Positions 32,401 to 43,139 of a stretch of DNA of 64,000 nucleotides are shown here, in pieces. Origin of the DNA: Anisakis pegreffii (lineage: Eukaryota > Nematoda > Chromadorea > Rhabditida > Anisakidae); NCBI GenBank assembly GCA_035041965.1, contig JAPYMA010000437.1, positions 26,196-90,195 of the forward strand, written 5' to 3'. The notes beneath the pieces are model-generated. The model saw only the letters and a list, made by a program, of their open reading frames with translations. It made no database searches and was not told where the DNA came from. Position numbers and translations under genes: made by a program. The stretch's first letter is position 1; each line of letters starts with the position of its first letter.

Positions 32401-35400
32401 CGTCCACTTAGACCAGGTCCACGACCGGTCCAGCCAACTGCAGCACCCGGTAATTTCCCTGTAATTCTACATGTTTCATTGAGGAAGGGAAAAGTCCGGC
32501 ACTGTTGTCGATACGCTGACCAAACGTTAACAGCGAGCAAAAATTTTTCTAAGTTCAAGATCTCTCATATAAAGGCCACTGTCTGCGTCCATTGCTTGCG
32601 TCGGATCTCCCTGTTGTTGTATTTCGTCCCGCCCTCTCTCTCATTTGTGTGGTATCACATTTTCATTACGCGTCTACTCAGCTGCAGTATTTCTTGTGGT
32701 GAATGCATTAAGGTGAGCATTATAACATAAGTTTTGGTTTGTGATTTTGGTGGTCCTAAAGAGGGCCGTTGGATTTGAGGTCCGCTGTTCTTGCTCCATT
32801 TTATATAAGGTACATTTCTGCAATTTGCTTCCACAAGTTGTACAAGCAGTCTTCCCCTCCAAATTCTCTCTTCCAAACGAACTGCTACACGTAGCTCGCC
32901 AACAACCCATGATCGGTGCCGAACCTTCATTTATGTTTCATCTTGAACTTTTGCCACATCGACTCTACTCCGTTTGTGCACGCCTCAGTGTCGAGATCTA
33001 CGAAAAGTTTCGAATGGTTCACTGTTTGATGATGGTATTTGAGTGGCAAATTTTCGATACCACCATATGCCGACCATAGATCAGACATAATGGTGATGCC
33101 TGGCAAAACTTTATCCGCGATAATCGGCAAAAGGGTATCAGCATTCCTTTTTTCGACCGGTACCATGAAACACTGATTGCTGTTCCTTTCGACTCCACCG
33201 AAAATCCACTGCTGATCTGTTACTCTCCCGACATTGTACTTCCGTCGTGTCAGCACAGTTTCATCGATTTCAACCACGCGTCCACGCCCTCCGATGCGCG
33301 CTGGATGATCGATGCAGTTGTGCACGGCAACCTCGCGAAAAAAATTCATCCAATCCACCAACGTATGCGACCCCAACATCCTGCCGTCCTTTCTCTTCAT
33401 TTCACGCTGAATATCTGAATATGTCAGTCTTTCTAAAAAAAATTTTGCTCGTTTTGAGCGTCTGGTCAGCATATCGACAACAGTGCCAAAAGTCTGACCG
33501 GAAATTTTTGGAATCCAATTTTCCATACAATGTCAACGTTTCTGATGCTTCTCGATGCAATGAAAGACGAAACATAGGCTGTAGGATAAGGTTCAGACAG
33601 TTCGGAAAGAATAATAAATGAACGAAAAATTATTTTGAAGTTTGGACTGAATGGACGGAATGGTCAGCGTGTTCTGCCACTTGCGATATTGGCTCGCAGC
33701 AAAGGGAGAGAAAATGTGAGTCATCGACGGATGCTCAATGCAGTGGCGAATCAGTGGAATGGAGACGATGCATTGACCTTGAACCTTGCAAGACGTGGTC
33801 TCATTGGACTGAATGGAGCACATGCAGAGGTTTGGTGTATCCTGCCTGAATCCGTTTCTGTTGATTCATTAGAGCTGAAAGAATATCTTGTGCGATGTGA
33901 TTCACTCTCGAGAAAATCATTTGAAGTACGAAAATATAAGTCTTTCGTTTAGTAATTTGGCTCATATGTCCAAAAACATTAGAGCAACTGATTTTAAAAA
34001 AAACATAAAAACTTGTCTTTTAGCAACCTGCGGAATGGGCGAGAGGAGCAGATCACGATATTGTCACGTAGGTGAGGGTCTCTGTGACGGTTCCAGTTTT
34101 GAGGTAAGATAAATTTTTAGTGGTGATGATTAATTGTATAACTGAACCATGATATCACTCACAAAGAGGTAATATATGCATACTACATCTTGCATATTGC
34201 ATCCCAAATGCTTCGGAAGGTTTATCGTTATTTTTGACGGATAGTTGTAACTTTCAGCAACACCACTAACCATATTCTGCAAGCAGTTAAGTGATCACAG
34301 TGAAACTGTATCTGATTTATCTGACAATGAAGTAAAATAATCCGCATTATGAAAATGCAGGCAGAATCATGCAACACCGGCGTGGAATGTGCTGAATGGA
34401 GTCACTGGGAGCAGTGGTCGGCATGCTCAGCAACGTGCGGATATGGCACAAAAAGAAGAACGCGTGTGTGTACCGGTAGACACTGCCCAGGTCAGGATAA
34501 CAAACACTATAATCACTTCCTAAATCAACAGCTTCCTGCATCCTTATCATCGGTTTTGATACATCCTTGACAACACTATTCATAAACTGATTCATCAATT
34601 TATCGAACTTTATTCAGCATATTGATGCGTTTCGTATAACAAAATCAAATTCTAAACATCATCGAAATCACTCGAAGTCACAAGAGAATGAGCGTTACGT
34701 TCAGTCGGTGAACGATCATGAGACTAACTACTAGAGCATCCATTAAATCCAGTGATGAAGTTTGCGATTCATTAGGAGACTCATATCAACAAAGTGATTG
34801 TGAAAACGAACCGTGCTCACACTGGACCAATTGGCAAGCATGGTCTTCTTGCTCGGTATCTTGTGGAAGAGGTATCAAAATAAGAGAGCGTTTGTGCATT
34901 GGAAGTTACTGCGAAGGTATATTTAATACTCATTCAAGCATCTCATAACAAAGCAATGACACTGACAAAAAATCTAACCTTGATCGTATTTGGATGTGTC
35001 AGTCAAACTCGATTTGTGACGAGTGAAATAGTAGAACTCATGACTACTGTAATAAGTGACCATGTCATCACCTAAGTGAAGTGTGCTCAAAAAATTGATC
35101 TTTTGAAAAGTTTAAAAATGATCGAAGACTTGAAATGAAAGCAATTCGAAATTACCGAATAAGCTACAGAATTTCTCTGCAGAATCTCTTAATTAAGGTA
35201 TTTAGCTCACATTGGAAGTGATGATCGGTTACCTTATTGGTTATCTTCATGAAGCCGTTTACAGGTAGTTTATCTGTGAGATATCGTCGAGAAATAGTTC
35301 ATCTGAAGAAACATCTGTTGCAGGTGAAGCGTCTGAACAAATGGAATGCCATGAACAGCCGTGCGCGACTTGGAGTGAATGGCAAAGTTGGTCTCATTGC

Positions 35401-37894
35401 TCAGCTACATGTGGTAAGGGAACGCAGACCCGCATGCGAACGTGCCATGGCAATTTCTGCTTAGGTAATTTGATTCTTGCTGAGAAGAGTCAATGATATT
35501 CATCCAATCATGAATGCGCGTCATTTGAGCCATTCAAAACAATTCGAAAATTTTCGATTGGTTCGAGGCAAAGGCCGAATAGATAGAGAGAGTTTTCGAC
35601 TGCCCGGTTACAATGTCTCACACTCATTCGAAAATCAACGCCCATGAATTTGTTTTTGAATGCTGCAATTATTTGAGTCGACACGAGTAATGGTGGATTT
35701 TGAAACTAGTGCAGTTTAATGCAACCGACAAATCTGCTTTAAGGTAAAAGTGTAGAGCAGACTTTATGTGAGCACGGTCCATGCTCATCTTGGTCATCAT
35801 GGGGAGACTGGGATGAGTGCTCTTGCAGTACTGGAACACAGACTCGTTCGCGAACCTGTATGCATGGTCAGGAATGTGTTGGAGCACGTGAGGTGAGCTT
35901 GTTTCTTTTCAGCTACATTCTTAATCAGATCCATTGAATGGTATCTCACCAAATTCATAGTCTGATCGAAAAGATCACCAGTTATGAAACATTCAATAAG
36001 GGTTGAGAAACCGTGGAGACATGCTCGAGGATGGATATTAATTCATATAGTTCCCACTGTCACTTTCGTTGCAATTTGCTGGCATCGATCGACCGATTGC
36101 GCTATTCCAAGAGTTCAGCAGTGAACAACATTTTGGCGTCGGTGACAGCATTAAATGGCAACGAATTTGAATGCATGAAAGTTCAACATGGCAGTAACTG
36201 TTGCAAAAATCGTTTGCTCAAATCCAGTGAATTTTGAAGGTTTGAAGCAGTGACTAGAATAATATTTACACTGTAAAAAATGAAGCTGAAAATCGCGTAA
36301 GAAATGAACTAATTCAAATGTTGAATACTGAGTCGTAGCTGATGCGAATCACCAAACATGAATAAAGGATACTCAACAATGCGATATTCGTGCATGTGCG
36401 CAATGGACACCATGGGGAGACTGGTCGACATGTGACAAGGACTGTGGTCCGGGTAAAAAGACAAGACGACGTGAATGTGTAACTTCGGAAGGAGATGCAT
36501 CAAGCAGATGTGAAGGAGATGCCGTGGTTTGTTTCATTCATTTGACTGCAAAGTGATCCAGGAATTTCTGTTTCATTCTCGGTGAGATAAAAAGTTGATA
36601 ATGCTCTTCGATGGTATATTTTCGTTGTGTCGAGAACTGAAATATAATTATGTTGTATGTATCAACCGTGCATAATGGTCAGTCACTTCAGGATCACTCA
36701 GTATGCCTTGTGCAAGCATGTTGTCAATGGACAACATGGAATGATTGGAGCAGTTGCGATCGTGATTGTGGAGGAGGACGAATAACACGATCAAGGATGT
36801 GTCTGAGACCTGGAACGGGTTAGTCACCTTTTAATTGATCGGTGTATGTGATTTGAGATCATGATTAGTGATGAAATTGATTTCAACTGTTATCGTCAGC
36901 AGCGAATGAAGCGTATCCTAGTGATGGTGAATTGCGTGTATTTCATAGTATTTGAATCAATCCCTATTACTTAATTGCATGTATTGAGCACGCGGTTCTT
37001 CTTATCCTAAAATGTTCAGAATAGCAATTAAATCAGGTATGAGAAATATAATGAGCAGTCATTTGTGAGAGTGAATATAAAGTCAACAAAAACAATTCAA
37101 CAAAAACATTGTTGCCTGTCTATGTTTCCATCGAAAAACACCTAAAAAACAAATATTTTAAGATGACAGCAGTGGATGCGATTGTGCTGGTTATGATCGT
37201 GAACAAATGTCTTGCAACGAACATCACTGTGCGCCGATCCCTTACGAATACGAAGCTGAACCCGAGTTCCCACCTGAATCTGTGTATCAACCTCAGCCAG
37301 TAACCCAGCCACAACTGCAACCACTACCTCTAACTACCATAGCACCTACTCATCCAGGAACTCAACCTGCTGTGATCAGAAAACAGCTCATACACCATCA
37401 TCGTCCTACACCTGTTTATAAGCCAGGACCAGTGATAATACCTGTACGAGTTCCGTATTATATCAAACCAGTCACAAGAACAGAAGTTGGTAGTACTGCT
37501 GCAACCACTGGAGTGTCATGCCAATGGTCTGAATGGTGGGGATGGAATCAGCACGCCGGTGGAGATTTGAGAAGATCGAGGTAATTTTTGGTCTTTGTGT
37601 TTTTCGTTGTCTCGAAATTGCATTTTTTGCTGAAAGATGTTCATTGTTTTGATGTTAGGAAGTGCAGAACATTGCTGGAACGACCGGATGCCTTGACCAT
37701 AGGATTCGTTACGTTTATTGAAGAAATGAGACCATTTGAAAGACTCACTGAAATCACATTCATAAGAATTAATCAATTGAAGGGCCTGCATTGGTGATAA
37801 TGATTGCGTATGTTATGGACCAGCCGTTCAAGAAGCTGTTTGCTCGGAATGTGCGGAGAATGTGGAATGTGTTGAGGCTTGCAAGAAGAAATGA
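26447..37894 (+). CDS. Gene copy B: secreted PAN / repeat / multi-TSP1 protein
   Basis: Exons: 26447-26507, 27633-27724, 27901-28033, 28545-28627, 28869-29016, 29347-29418, 29633-29999, 30706-30832, 31390-32449, 33641-33829, 34024-34103, 34361-34490, 34776-34916, 35324-35464, 35744-35892, 36368-36526, 36692-36818, 37163-37580, 37659-37712, 37783-37894. They total 3843 nt in one frame (1280 residues). Domains: signal peptide 1-20; PAN/Apple about 52-155; first TSP1 about 180-230; VSG segment; Gln/Cys exon; 18-residue repeats about 370-690; eight TSP1 repeats 715-1086; Pro-rich linker with a WSEWWGW remnant; Cys tail ending CVEACKKK. WxxW motifs (C-mannosylation type) and CSATCG (O-fucosylation type) recur in the TSP1s. 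A Merlin transposon sits in intron 9. The last two junctions are the least certain. Role inferred: extracellular adhesion or matrix. Confidence 0.85.
26500..29040 (+). repeat. 5' half of gene B, near-identical to gene A
   Basis: This is the partner of 9960-12330. The segment 28505-29030 (exon 4, intron 4, exon 5) is also near-identical in gene C (about 54550-54030), so all three copies share this patch. Confidence 0.85.
29715..29905 (+). repeat. VSG-triplet repeat, gene B exon 7
   Basis: Nine-base units encode Val-Ser-Gly triplets (GVSGVSGISGVSGVSG) that degenerate rightward into GTSGISGVSGLSGL. The reading frame stays open; the exon ends at CAAAC|GTAACT, where read-through would give a stop codon. 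Confidence 0.85.
31495..32280 (+). repeat. 54-bp tandem repeat encoding an 18-residue unit (gene B)
   Basis: The unit is GQYIAGGYQPGQAAAVSP. About ten copies are almost identical and about four at the 3' end are diverged (GEYQPAEIPTIS, EDCQPGQTTAIS). The 54-bp period keeps all frames open, which is why long antisense and out-of-frame readings appear here; they are not genes. Confidence 0.95.
32498..33487 (-). mobile_element. Merlin-type DNA transposon in intron 9 of gene B
   Basis: It starts GGCACTGTTGTCGATACGCT and ends in the reverse complement of GGCACTGTTGTCGATATGCT, with similarity extending past 50 bp (GAGCAAAAATTTTT). The flanks AAAAGTCC (32490-32497) and AAAAGTCT (33488-33495) form an 8-bp target duplication with one mismatch. 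Copy C lacks it at the same intron. The element is 990 bp. Confidence 0.92.
32785..33480 (-). pseudogene. Merlin (ISXO2/IS1016-like) transposase, degraded
   Basis: The minus frame from about 33480 to 32927 contains the DDE landmarks GRGRVVEIDETVLTRRKY, ITIMSDLWSAYGG and NGVESMWQKFK. It is stopped by TGA at 32929-32927. The same frame continues past it with family-like RFGTDHGLLASYV, a TAG stop, then FVWKREFGGEDCLYNLWKQI. The upstream zinc-binding part seen in full-length relatives is missing, the frame beginning inside the terminal repeat. It is a dead copy. Confidence 0.88.
33641..36818 (+). other. TSP1 exon array of gene B
   Basis: Eight TSP1 repeats follow one another: exon 10 (EWTEWSACSATCDIG), exon 10-11 (SHWTEWSTC then GMGERSRSRYC), exon 12 (SHWEQWSACSATCGYG), exon 13 (TNWQAWSSCSVSCGRG), exon 14 (SEWQSWSHCSATCGKG), exon 15 (SSWGDWDECSCSTG), exon 16 (TPWGDWSTCDKDCGPG) and exon 17 (TTWNDWSSCDRDCGGG). 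Exons 12, 13, 14 and 17 end in phase 1, the usual pattern for shuffled extracellular modules. Introns are nearly identical to those of copy C. Confidence 0.9.
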
Positions 37895-38440
37895 ATAGAC
37901 TTCAAGAAAATTCTCAAGTGTTTTACGCTTCCTTGAGATCATTTTAACATGAGTTAAGATTTTCTAAGAATCACATCTTAAATGCTGCATCATTCATTCA
38001 CTACTTGAAATTGATTGACAGGTCGTAGAATAACACTTTTGATCTTGTTACTTCATGAAATCTCTGATAACGGTCAAAAAAAACCAGCAAAAAGTTTATA
38101 TTGCTTTTTACTGCTATGTTTAAGAAAATCTCACTCATAAAATAGGAAGCATTTATAGACTAAGATGTGCACTTGCTGTTGTTTCATGTAGTTCTCTACT
38201 TCACTGCCAATAAATGATTTTGCTGATAACTCGTCTTCCGTGTTTCAATTCAGCCAAATCAAACGGTCGTTTATGGCACTGATTCCTGAATTTTTGCTAA
38301 CCACGATCCATGATGATGTGAACAGCCTGAAAAATGCGTACAGATATCACGTGAGCAGATATTTCTGAATTTGTTCAAAGGTTGATAACTTCAATAACCG
38401 TGTCTGCAGGAGAGTAACAGTGCCGAAACAACCACATTTC
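37895..38440 (+). other. 3' UTR and downstream flank of gene B
   Basis: It contains AATAAA at 38209-38214 in the sentence GCCAATAAATGATTTTGCT shared with genes A and C, followed by AACTCGTCTTCC. The UTR is longer than in A by an inserted stretch around 37930-38160. Confidence 0.75.
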
Positions 38441-40040
38441 GGATGTTTTAATGCGGTGGCGTAGACAGGATTTTTCCAGCTGCGAAAAACGTCAACAAGC
38501 TAGGATTGCTTTTCGACTTTGCAGATTCGAAGTAGCGACAGCGAATAGCGCGCTTTCCGCTCGTTCGCTGAAGTAAAATTTGTTAAATCCGCTGAAGTGT
38601 TATTGCTGATCCACTAACTAGGCAAAATTAGTCCTCCATTCGCTATCGCTGCTTTGAAATTCGCTCTCAAAATTTGCAGTTGCATCACTTATTTGTATAG
38701 GGAAAAAAGCCTCATTACGCTATCAAACAGTTGAAAAATTTTATTGAATCATTGTCTAACAGATAATCACTGTCTAATAATAAAGTACGCTCCGACAGTA
38801 AGAAAGTAACCAAATGGCGATAACAAAATTCAAAGATAAAGAGCAGTCAATTGGCAACAGCTCACACTTCACTTTCTCATTCCCTTTTAAGAACATCAAC
38901 ACGCTGAGCATTTCGTCTGAAATTCTGAATCGTTAGGATCTTATTGTATCGCTTAAAACGGTCTCCTGAAAAAATCAGCGACCATCATACCTACGACAAC
39001 ATCATACCTACATCATAACATCATACCTACGTCTCCTCTGAACATGCTTTTTGACTTGAGGCCCCAGTTCTCTCAGTTGTTCCTCTGAAGAGATCAACCA
39101 TAATCCTCTGAAGAGATCCCCGCAAAAAAGTCGGGGAGCAAATTGCGCGGGGAGTAAATTGGACGGGGAGTGTGTTCCCGCAAAAAAGTCGGGAAGCAAA
39201 TTGCGCGAGGGAGGACCCCATCGAGGAATGACCGCTCCCTGCGTTCCCCGGTGGGGAGGACGGGAGCATTTCAGCCCAATTTTTCGATAAAATCTCAATT
39301 TTTTGAAGATTTTTCTTCCTTTTAATGTATTTTTTGACAATTCCGTTGCAGCTTCTTAAATAGAATTTTTCTCTCCCATTTGCACCATTAGAGGTGAAAT
39401 GAAATCGTTTTTCAATGATAATACGCTCACGGCTACAGCTTTAAACAACATGTTACTACTATTCAAAAACCTCACAATTTTGCTTGTTCCAATTCACATT
39501 TATTGAAAATAATAAGCGCGAATGAATATGAATAAAATAAGAACAACAACAAATCAATATCAGTCAAATGAGAACAACAACAAATCAATATCAATCAAAT
39601 GAGAACAACAACAAATCGAATGCATCAGCGTCATCGGCACTATTTGTATCGAATCAAGAGATCAATCACATACAAAACAAGAACGATTCATTAGTAATAA
39701 AATAGTAACATGCGCGAATCAATATGAATCAAATGTAAACAACAACTTTATTTTATTTTATTTACCATCTCTATGCCATCAATTTTATCCTGTCTTGTTA
39801 TCTCCAATATCGTATCTCTTTTACAGTAACTTACGCCCTCCATAATCTAATACCTCAGCATGAAATTTTTGCTAGCATTGTTTCAACTCTCAGCTCGACC
39901 AAACTCAAGCGTATCCTCATCTCACTCTAATCCCAAGATATCAAATAAACTCCTAACATCAAAAATACCATACCTTACGTCGGCGCTACGGCTGCGAAAT
40001 CAACCCCAAAAATTCTACTCACTACAATGAAATAATAACA
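38440..40040. other. Spacer with GC-rich repeat and AAC-rich tandem repeat
   Basis: About 39110-39260 is a GC-rich island (GGGAGCAAATTGCGCGGGGA) of the same family as islands near 41640, 46030 and 46300. At 39541-39620 a unit of about 31 bp (GAGAACAACAACAAATCAAT) is repeated about 2.6 times. The frames crossing the island are not genes. Confidence 0.65.
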
Positions 40041-40189
40041 TGAATAAATCGATATGAAAAGAATAAAAACAAATCAAATGCGTCGTCGTTATCAACCGCC
40101 TCATTATCATAATTATCGCAGCAACGTTATGCATCACTCTTGGCAGTCATGCATCATTATTAACAGATTCTTATCGAGAACACCGACCA

Positions 40190-40910
40190 ACTCAAATATC
40201 ATCATTATAGCGACAAGATTCGATATATTCAACTTCACACAACTCATCAACATTTGTGCACTTCAAGAATTTCTCTTCACCGGTCCTCCGGAAATCTCGA
40301 ATTATTATCTTATTTGATAATTTTTCGTCGCTGATTCGATTTCTGTGTGGATCGCATAAGCTGTGAGTTAAAAATACCTCATAACTCGATACTTTCTTCA
40401 AGAGCTTCTTCAAATACTCATTTCTCACGATCGAAAACGACACTCCAGACGATACCACGAACTTCACCAACTCCATGTCTGCTTCCCTTTTCTTGTCTCC
40501 ACTGATACAATATTTATCATTCCCAATATATTGGTCCATAGCCCTCTGATCTGCAAGGAATGTTTTACTGACAGCATTCGAATTCCTTCCCCTATGGATA
40601 CCGCCTATGCATAATGTTGATCTTTCACATTACCTGTTACCTAGAAATGTTCATTTAATTTATATGGTTGACTTACTTTTGTCGTAGACTTTCACCCTTC
40701 GTTTCTTTTTTTCTGGTATTTCGTTCTTTGTCTCGGAGTGCTTCATCCTGAGGTAGTTAAGCAATCCTTTCGTAGACGAATTCTTGAACGATAATTGCGC
40801 ATTGCATAAACTGCAAATTCGTTTTGACGATTCCTCGCCCTCACCAGTCGTTATTTTAAAAAATCGCCAAACGACGCTTCCACTTGTCGATTGCTCCATG
40901 CAGGCTTAAA
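40190..40910 (-). pseudogene. hAT transposase remnant with BED-type zinc finger
   Basis: The minus frame 40899-40660 encodes a BED-like finger: VWRFFKIT, ICSLCNAQLSFKNSSTKGLL, then YLRMKHSE, followed by a basic stretch. The residue where the first His is expected (HLxxxH) is Tyr. The minus frame 40539-40192 continues with READMELVKFVVSSGVSFSI and NEYLKKLLKK, typical of the hAT region after the BED domain. The rest of the transposase is missing. No terminal repeats were located. Confidence 0.75.
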
Positions 40911-41049
40911 AAGAGAAAAAAGAGGTGAGAATATTCACTGCGCTCTAATAAGCAATGCAATGAAATATATCAGCGGACACTCCTATTTCGGTAAGAACAT
41001 TGCAAACTATCGAAAGGTAGGAGAGCAATACTCAAAACCCCATGAATAG

Positions 41050-41400
41050 AAAACACATTTTGTATAACTTCACATGGTGGTCGTGATAATCGCGACAAAG
41101 AGAAAATAAATTGAAACAGCGGTACTTGTGCTGTTTAGTCCCTCCACCCGTACGCAAGATCACGCGCGCGTGCGCGTAGCCACGCCTACTGGATAAACCT
41201 AAGCCTAAGCCTAAGCCTGATGCCGAAGTCAGCGTAACAGAATGGGTGTGGCCTAAAGCGCGTATGACAACGTGCGGCGGTGTTGTTGAAAGCGCAAATG
41301 GTGTCTGCGTGCGGGTGGAGGGACTAAACAGCATAAGTGCCGAAACATCTTCGTACACTACTGTTCTAATACATGATAATCACAACAAAAACACGCTTTT
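41050..41400. mobile_element. Foldback element carrying telomere-like repeats
   Basis: GTGCTGTTTAGTCCCTCCAC near 41130 is the inverse of a matching stretch near 41310-41337 (GGTGGAGGGACTAAACAGCA). Weaker inverted similarity extends outward (CGTGATAATC / GATAATCACAAC). Between the arms lie CACGCGCGCGTGCGCG and the telomere-like array. Ends and target duplication are not settled. Confidence 0.75.
41198..41218. repeat. Interstitial telomere-like array (TTAGGC unit)
   Basis: The plus strand reads three and a half copies of CCTAAG, which is TTAGGC on the minus strand, the standard nematode telomere unit. It is far too short to be a telomere and lies inside the foldback element. Confidence 0.85.
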
Positions 41401-41609
41401 GACCAGAATACTTGAACACTATAACCCGTCAAACAAAATAACCCAGCAAACAAATATTTTGCAAGCACATCACCCAACAGTCGAAGAAGAAAGACTAACG
41501 AATTCATGTGGATGACTCGCCAAACACCTTATAATCACATCACAAAAGAAACAACCACATTTGAAGTGTTCCAGCGATACTTCGTCACTTTGAGTGGATT
41601 GTTCGCGAA

Positions 41610-41750
41610 GGTTCGCAAAAGTGCGACGAGCTCCCCGTCCTCCCCGTCAGGGAGCGAAATTGGACGGGGGGGGGGGTTCCCGCGAAAAAGTCGGGGAGCA
41701 AATTGCGTGGGAGGGGAACGCTCCCCGCGTTCCCCGACGAACACTACTTT
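41610..41750. repeat. GC-rich MITE-like island
   Basis: It holds CTCCCCGTCCTCCCCGTC, GGACGGGGGGGGGGGTTCCC and GTTCCCCGACGAACACTA, words shared with 46285-46495. The right end, CGACGAACACTA, resembles the TAGTGTT ends of the MITE at 17591 in inverse. Confidence 0.7.
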
Positions 41751-42329
41751 CGGCTATTCCGCATTGAAAATTGCTTGTGTCGTTGCGTTCGTAAGTGTCT
41801 CCAAGTTGTCTGCGACTTCGTTGGTTTTGTGACAGTTTGAACAGCGCGCACATGGTGAATGCTGTGATTTGATCACAACACCGTGAGTATACGGTTCCAT
41901 GAATAACCTCCTTTCGTTAATAGTTTCTCATAACCATTCAAAAAACTTCCCGCCCTGTGCTCTTCCCAGCATATATGTGTAACCAACACCTTGTGAAATT
42001 TGGAGACTAGCAGTGTATCTTCGACGTGGCGAGCCGACCCAACAGAAGTCGTACTGCTGTCGGATGTCGGATCGCGAATACCTATCCATTGTGCAATTGC
42101 TTCGAATTCATTTCTCACTGAAAACCATTTGAGTGCATTTCTCTGTTTTTCAGTATCTTGCAAGTGTTGCAACGCAGTATTTATTGCATTTGGCCGCATT
42201 TCCATCTCTTCCAGTATAAATATTCTGGATTGTTCTTGTTCTGCCGATTTTATGATACAATATGAGATTATCATTTGAATGATTATCAACTACAATACGC
42301 GATGAATGCTTCATAGTGAAATTAATGCT

Positions 42330-42905
42330 ACAACGCATACTGAATGCTTCGTAGTGAAATTAACACAACTTGTTGCCCACTGGGCGTACGATATTTTGGT
42401 GGTAAGAATCCTTCAGAAACAATCGTGTTTACGAGCGCAGCTCTCAAAAAAGAGCACTGAAAAAGTAGAGCCCTCACGAAGTACAAACGCTCAACTGTAC
42501 ACATTGCTGCCTTCTCTGCGAAGAAGTAACTTGTTTTGTCCTGTGCAACAAACACTCTTACTTTCATTGGTATTTCTGCACTCTCATCAACAATTGCTGC
42601 AAAGGAAAAACAGCTGTAGACAGATTGTAATCAGGAAACCATTGTCTTCAGAAAGTCACGTAAAGTTAGTTTGCAATAATTTTTTTCTGAGGATGAGGAG
42701 TGAAACTCTCAAGCTGTTCTTGTTGTACTGATTTTGATCTACATGGCAGAATGATGCATGCAGCCGAATGACATTTGAGGTGAAGCAAGAGTTTGCCTTT
42801 GGGATATGATTATTTGTGATTTCAGATGAAGTGAGCTGTTTTCGTCTGATATTTATCAGCAGTCCGCCTCACAGCTTCCTTCCATCCATAGAAAGTTTCT
42901 AACCA
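42330..42905 (+). repeat. Fragment of the gene-family intron 1, in the B-C spacer
   Basis: It matches, in the orientation of genes A and B, intron 1 of A (about 10490-10860), of B, and of C (56470-55900 inverted). Words such as GATTGTAATCAGGA and TTTTGATCTACATG are shared. It may be a relic of another gene copy or a dispersed repeat. Confidence 0.65.
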
Positions 42906-43139
42906 TTTACGATCCATCATCATTTACGACTTCGATACAACTTCTCAAACATGGGTAATTGAACCACATAATAATTTCGAGCATCAACCGCATAATTCGA
43001 CAATCTAAGCATTTTGAGCGAACGTAAGATAACAACCATTTGCTTAATTGTATCAAATAATAATATAATAATAAATCATAAATCTTGAAACTATGATAAA
43101 TTATCACATTATTGAACGGAAAATTGATTAACGAATTAT

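Noticed and set aside
31415..32464. Long alternative frames on both strands over the gene B repeat (349 and 218 codons plus, 107 codons minus)
   Set aside because: They follow from a 54-bp period that keeps all frames open. Only the frame that splices in phase with the flanking exons is kept.
32927..33526. ISXO2-like transposase taken as bacterial contamination
   Set aside because: It lies within Merlin-type terminal repeats and an 8-bp target duplication, inside a GT-AG intron of a eukaryotic gene; Merlin transposases are known relatives of IS1016.
34718..34775. Longer 5' extension of TSP1 exon 13 (B frame from 34718; C frame from 50226)
   Set aside because: The extension does not fit the phase-1 end of exon 12; the internal acceptor before GAGACTC fits in both B and C.
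36013..36237. 74-codon frame in intron 15 of gene B, repeated in gene C (48952-48730)
   Set aside because: The surrounding intron is equally identical, so conservation reflects recent duplication; it has no domain and no splice context.
39008..39340. 110-codon minus frame, and similar frames at 41535-41853 and 45864-46488
   Set aside because: They cross GC-rich repeat islands and show Pro/Arg low complexity in several frames at once.
41198..41218. A chromosome end or telomere
   Set aside because: Only three and a half units, embedded in a foldback element with ordinary DNA on both sides.
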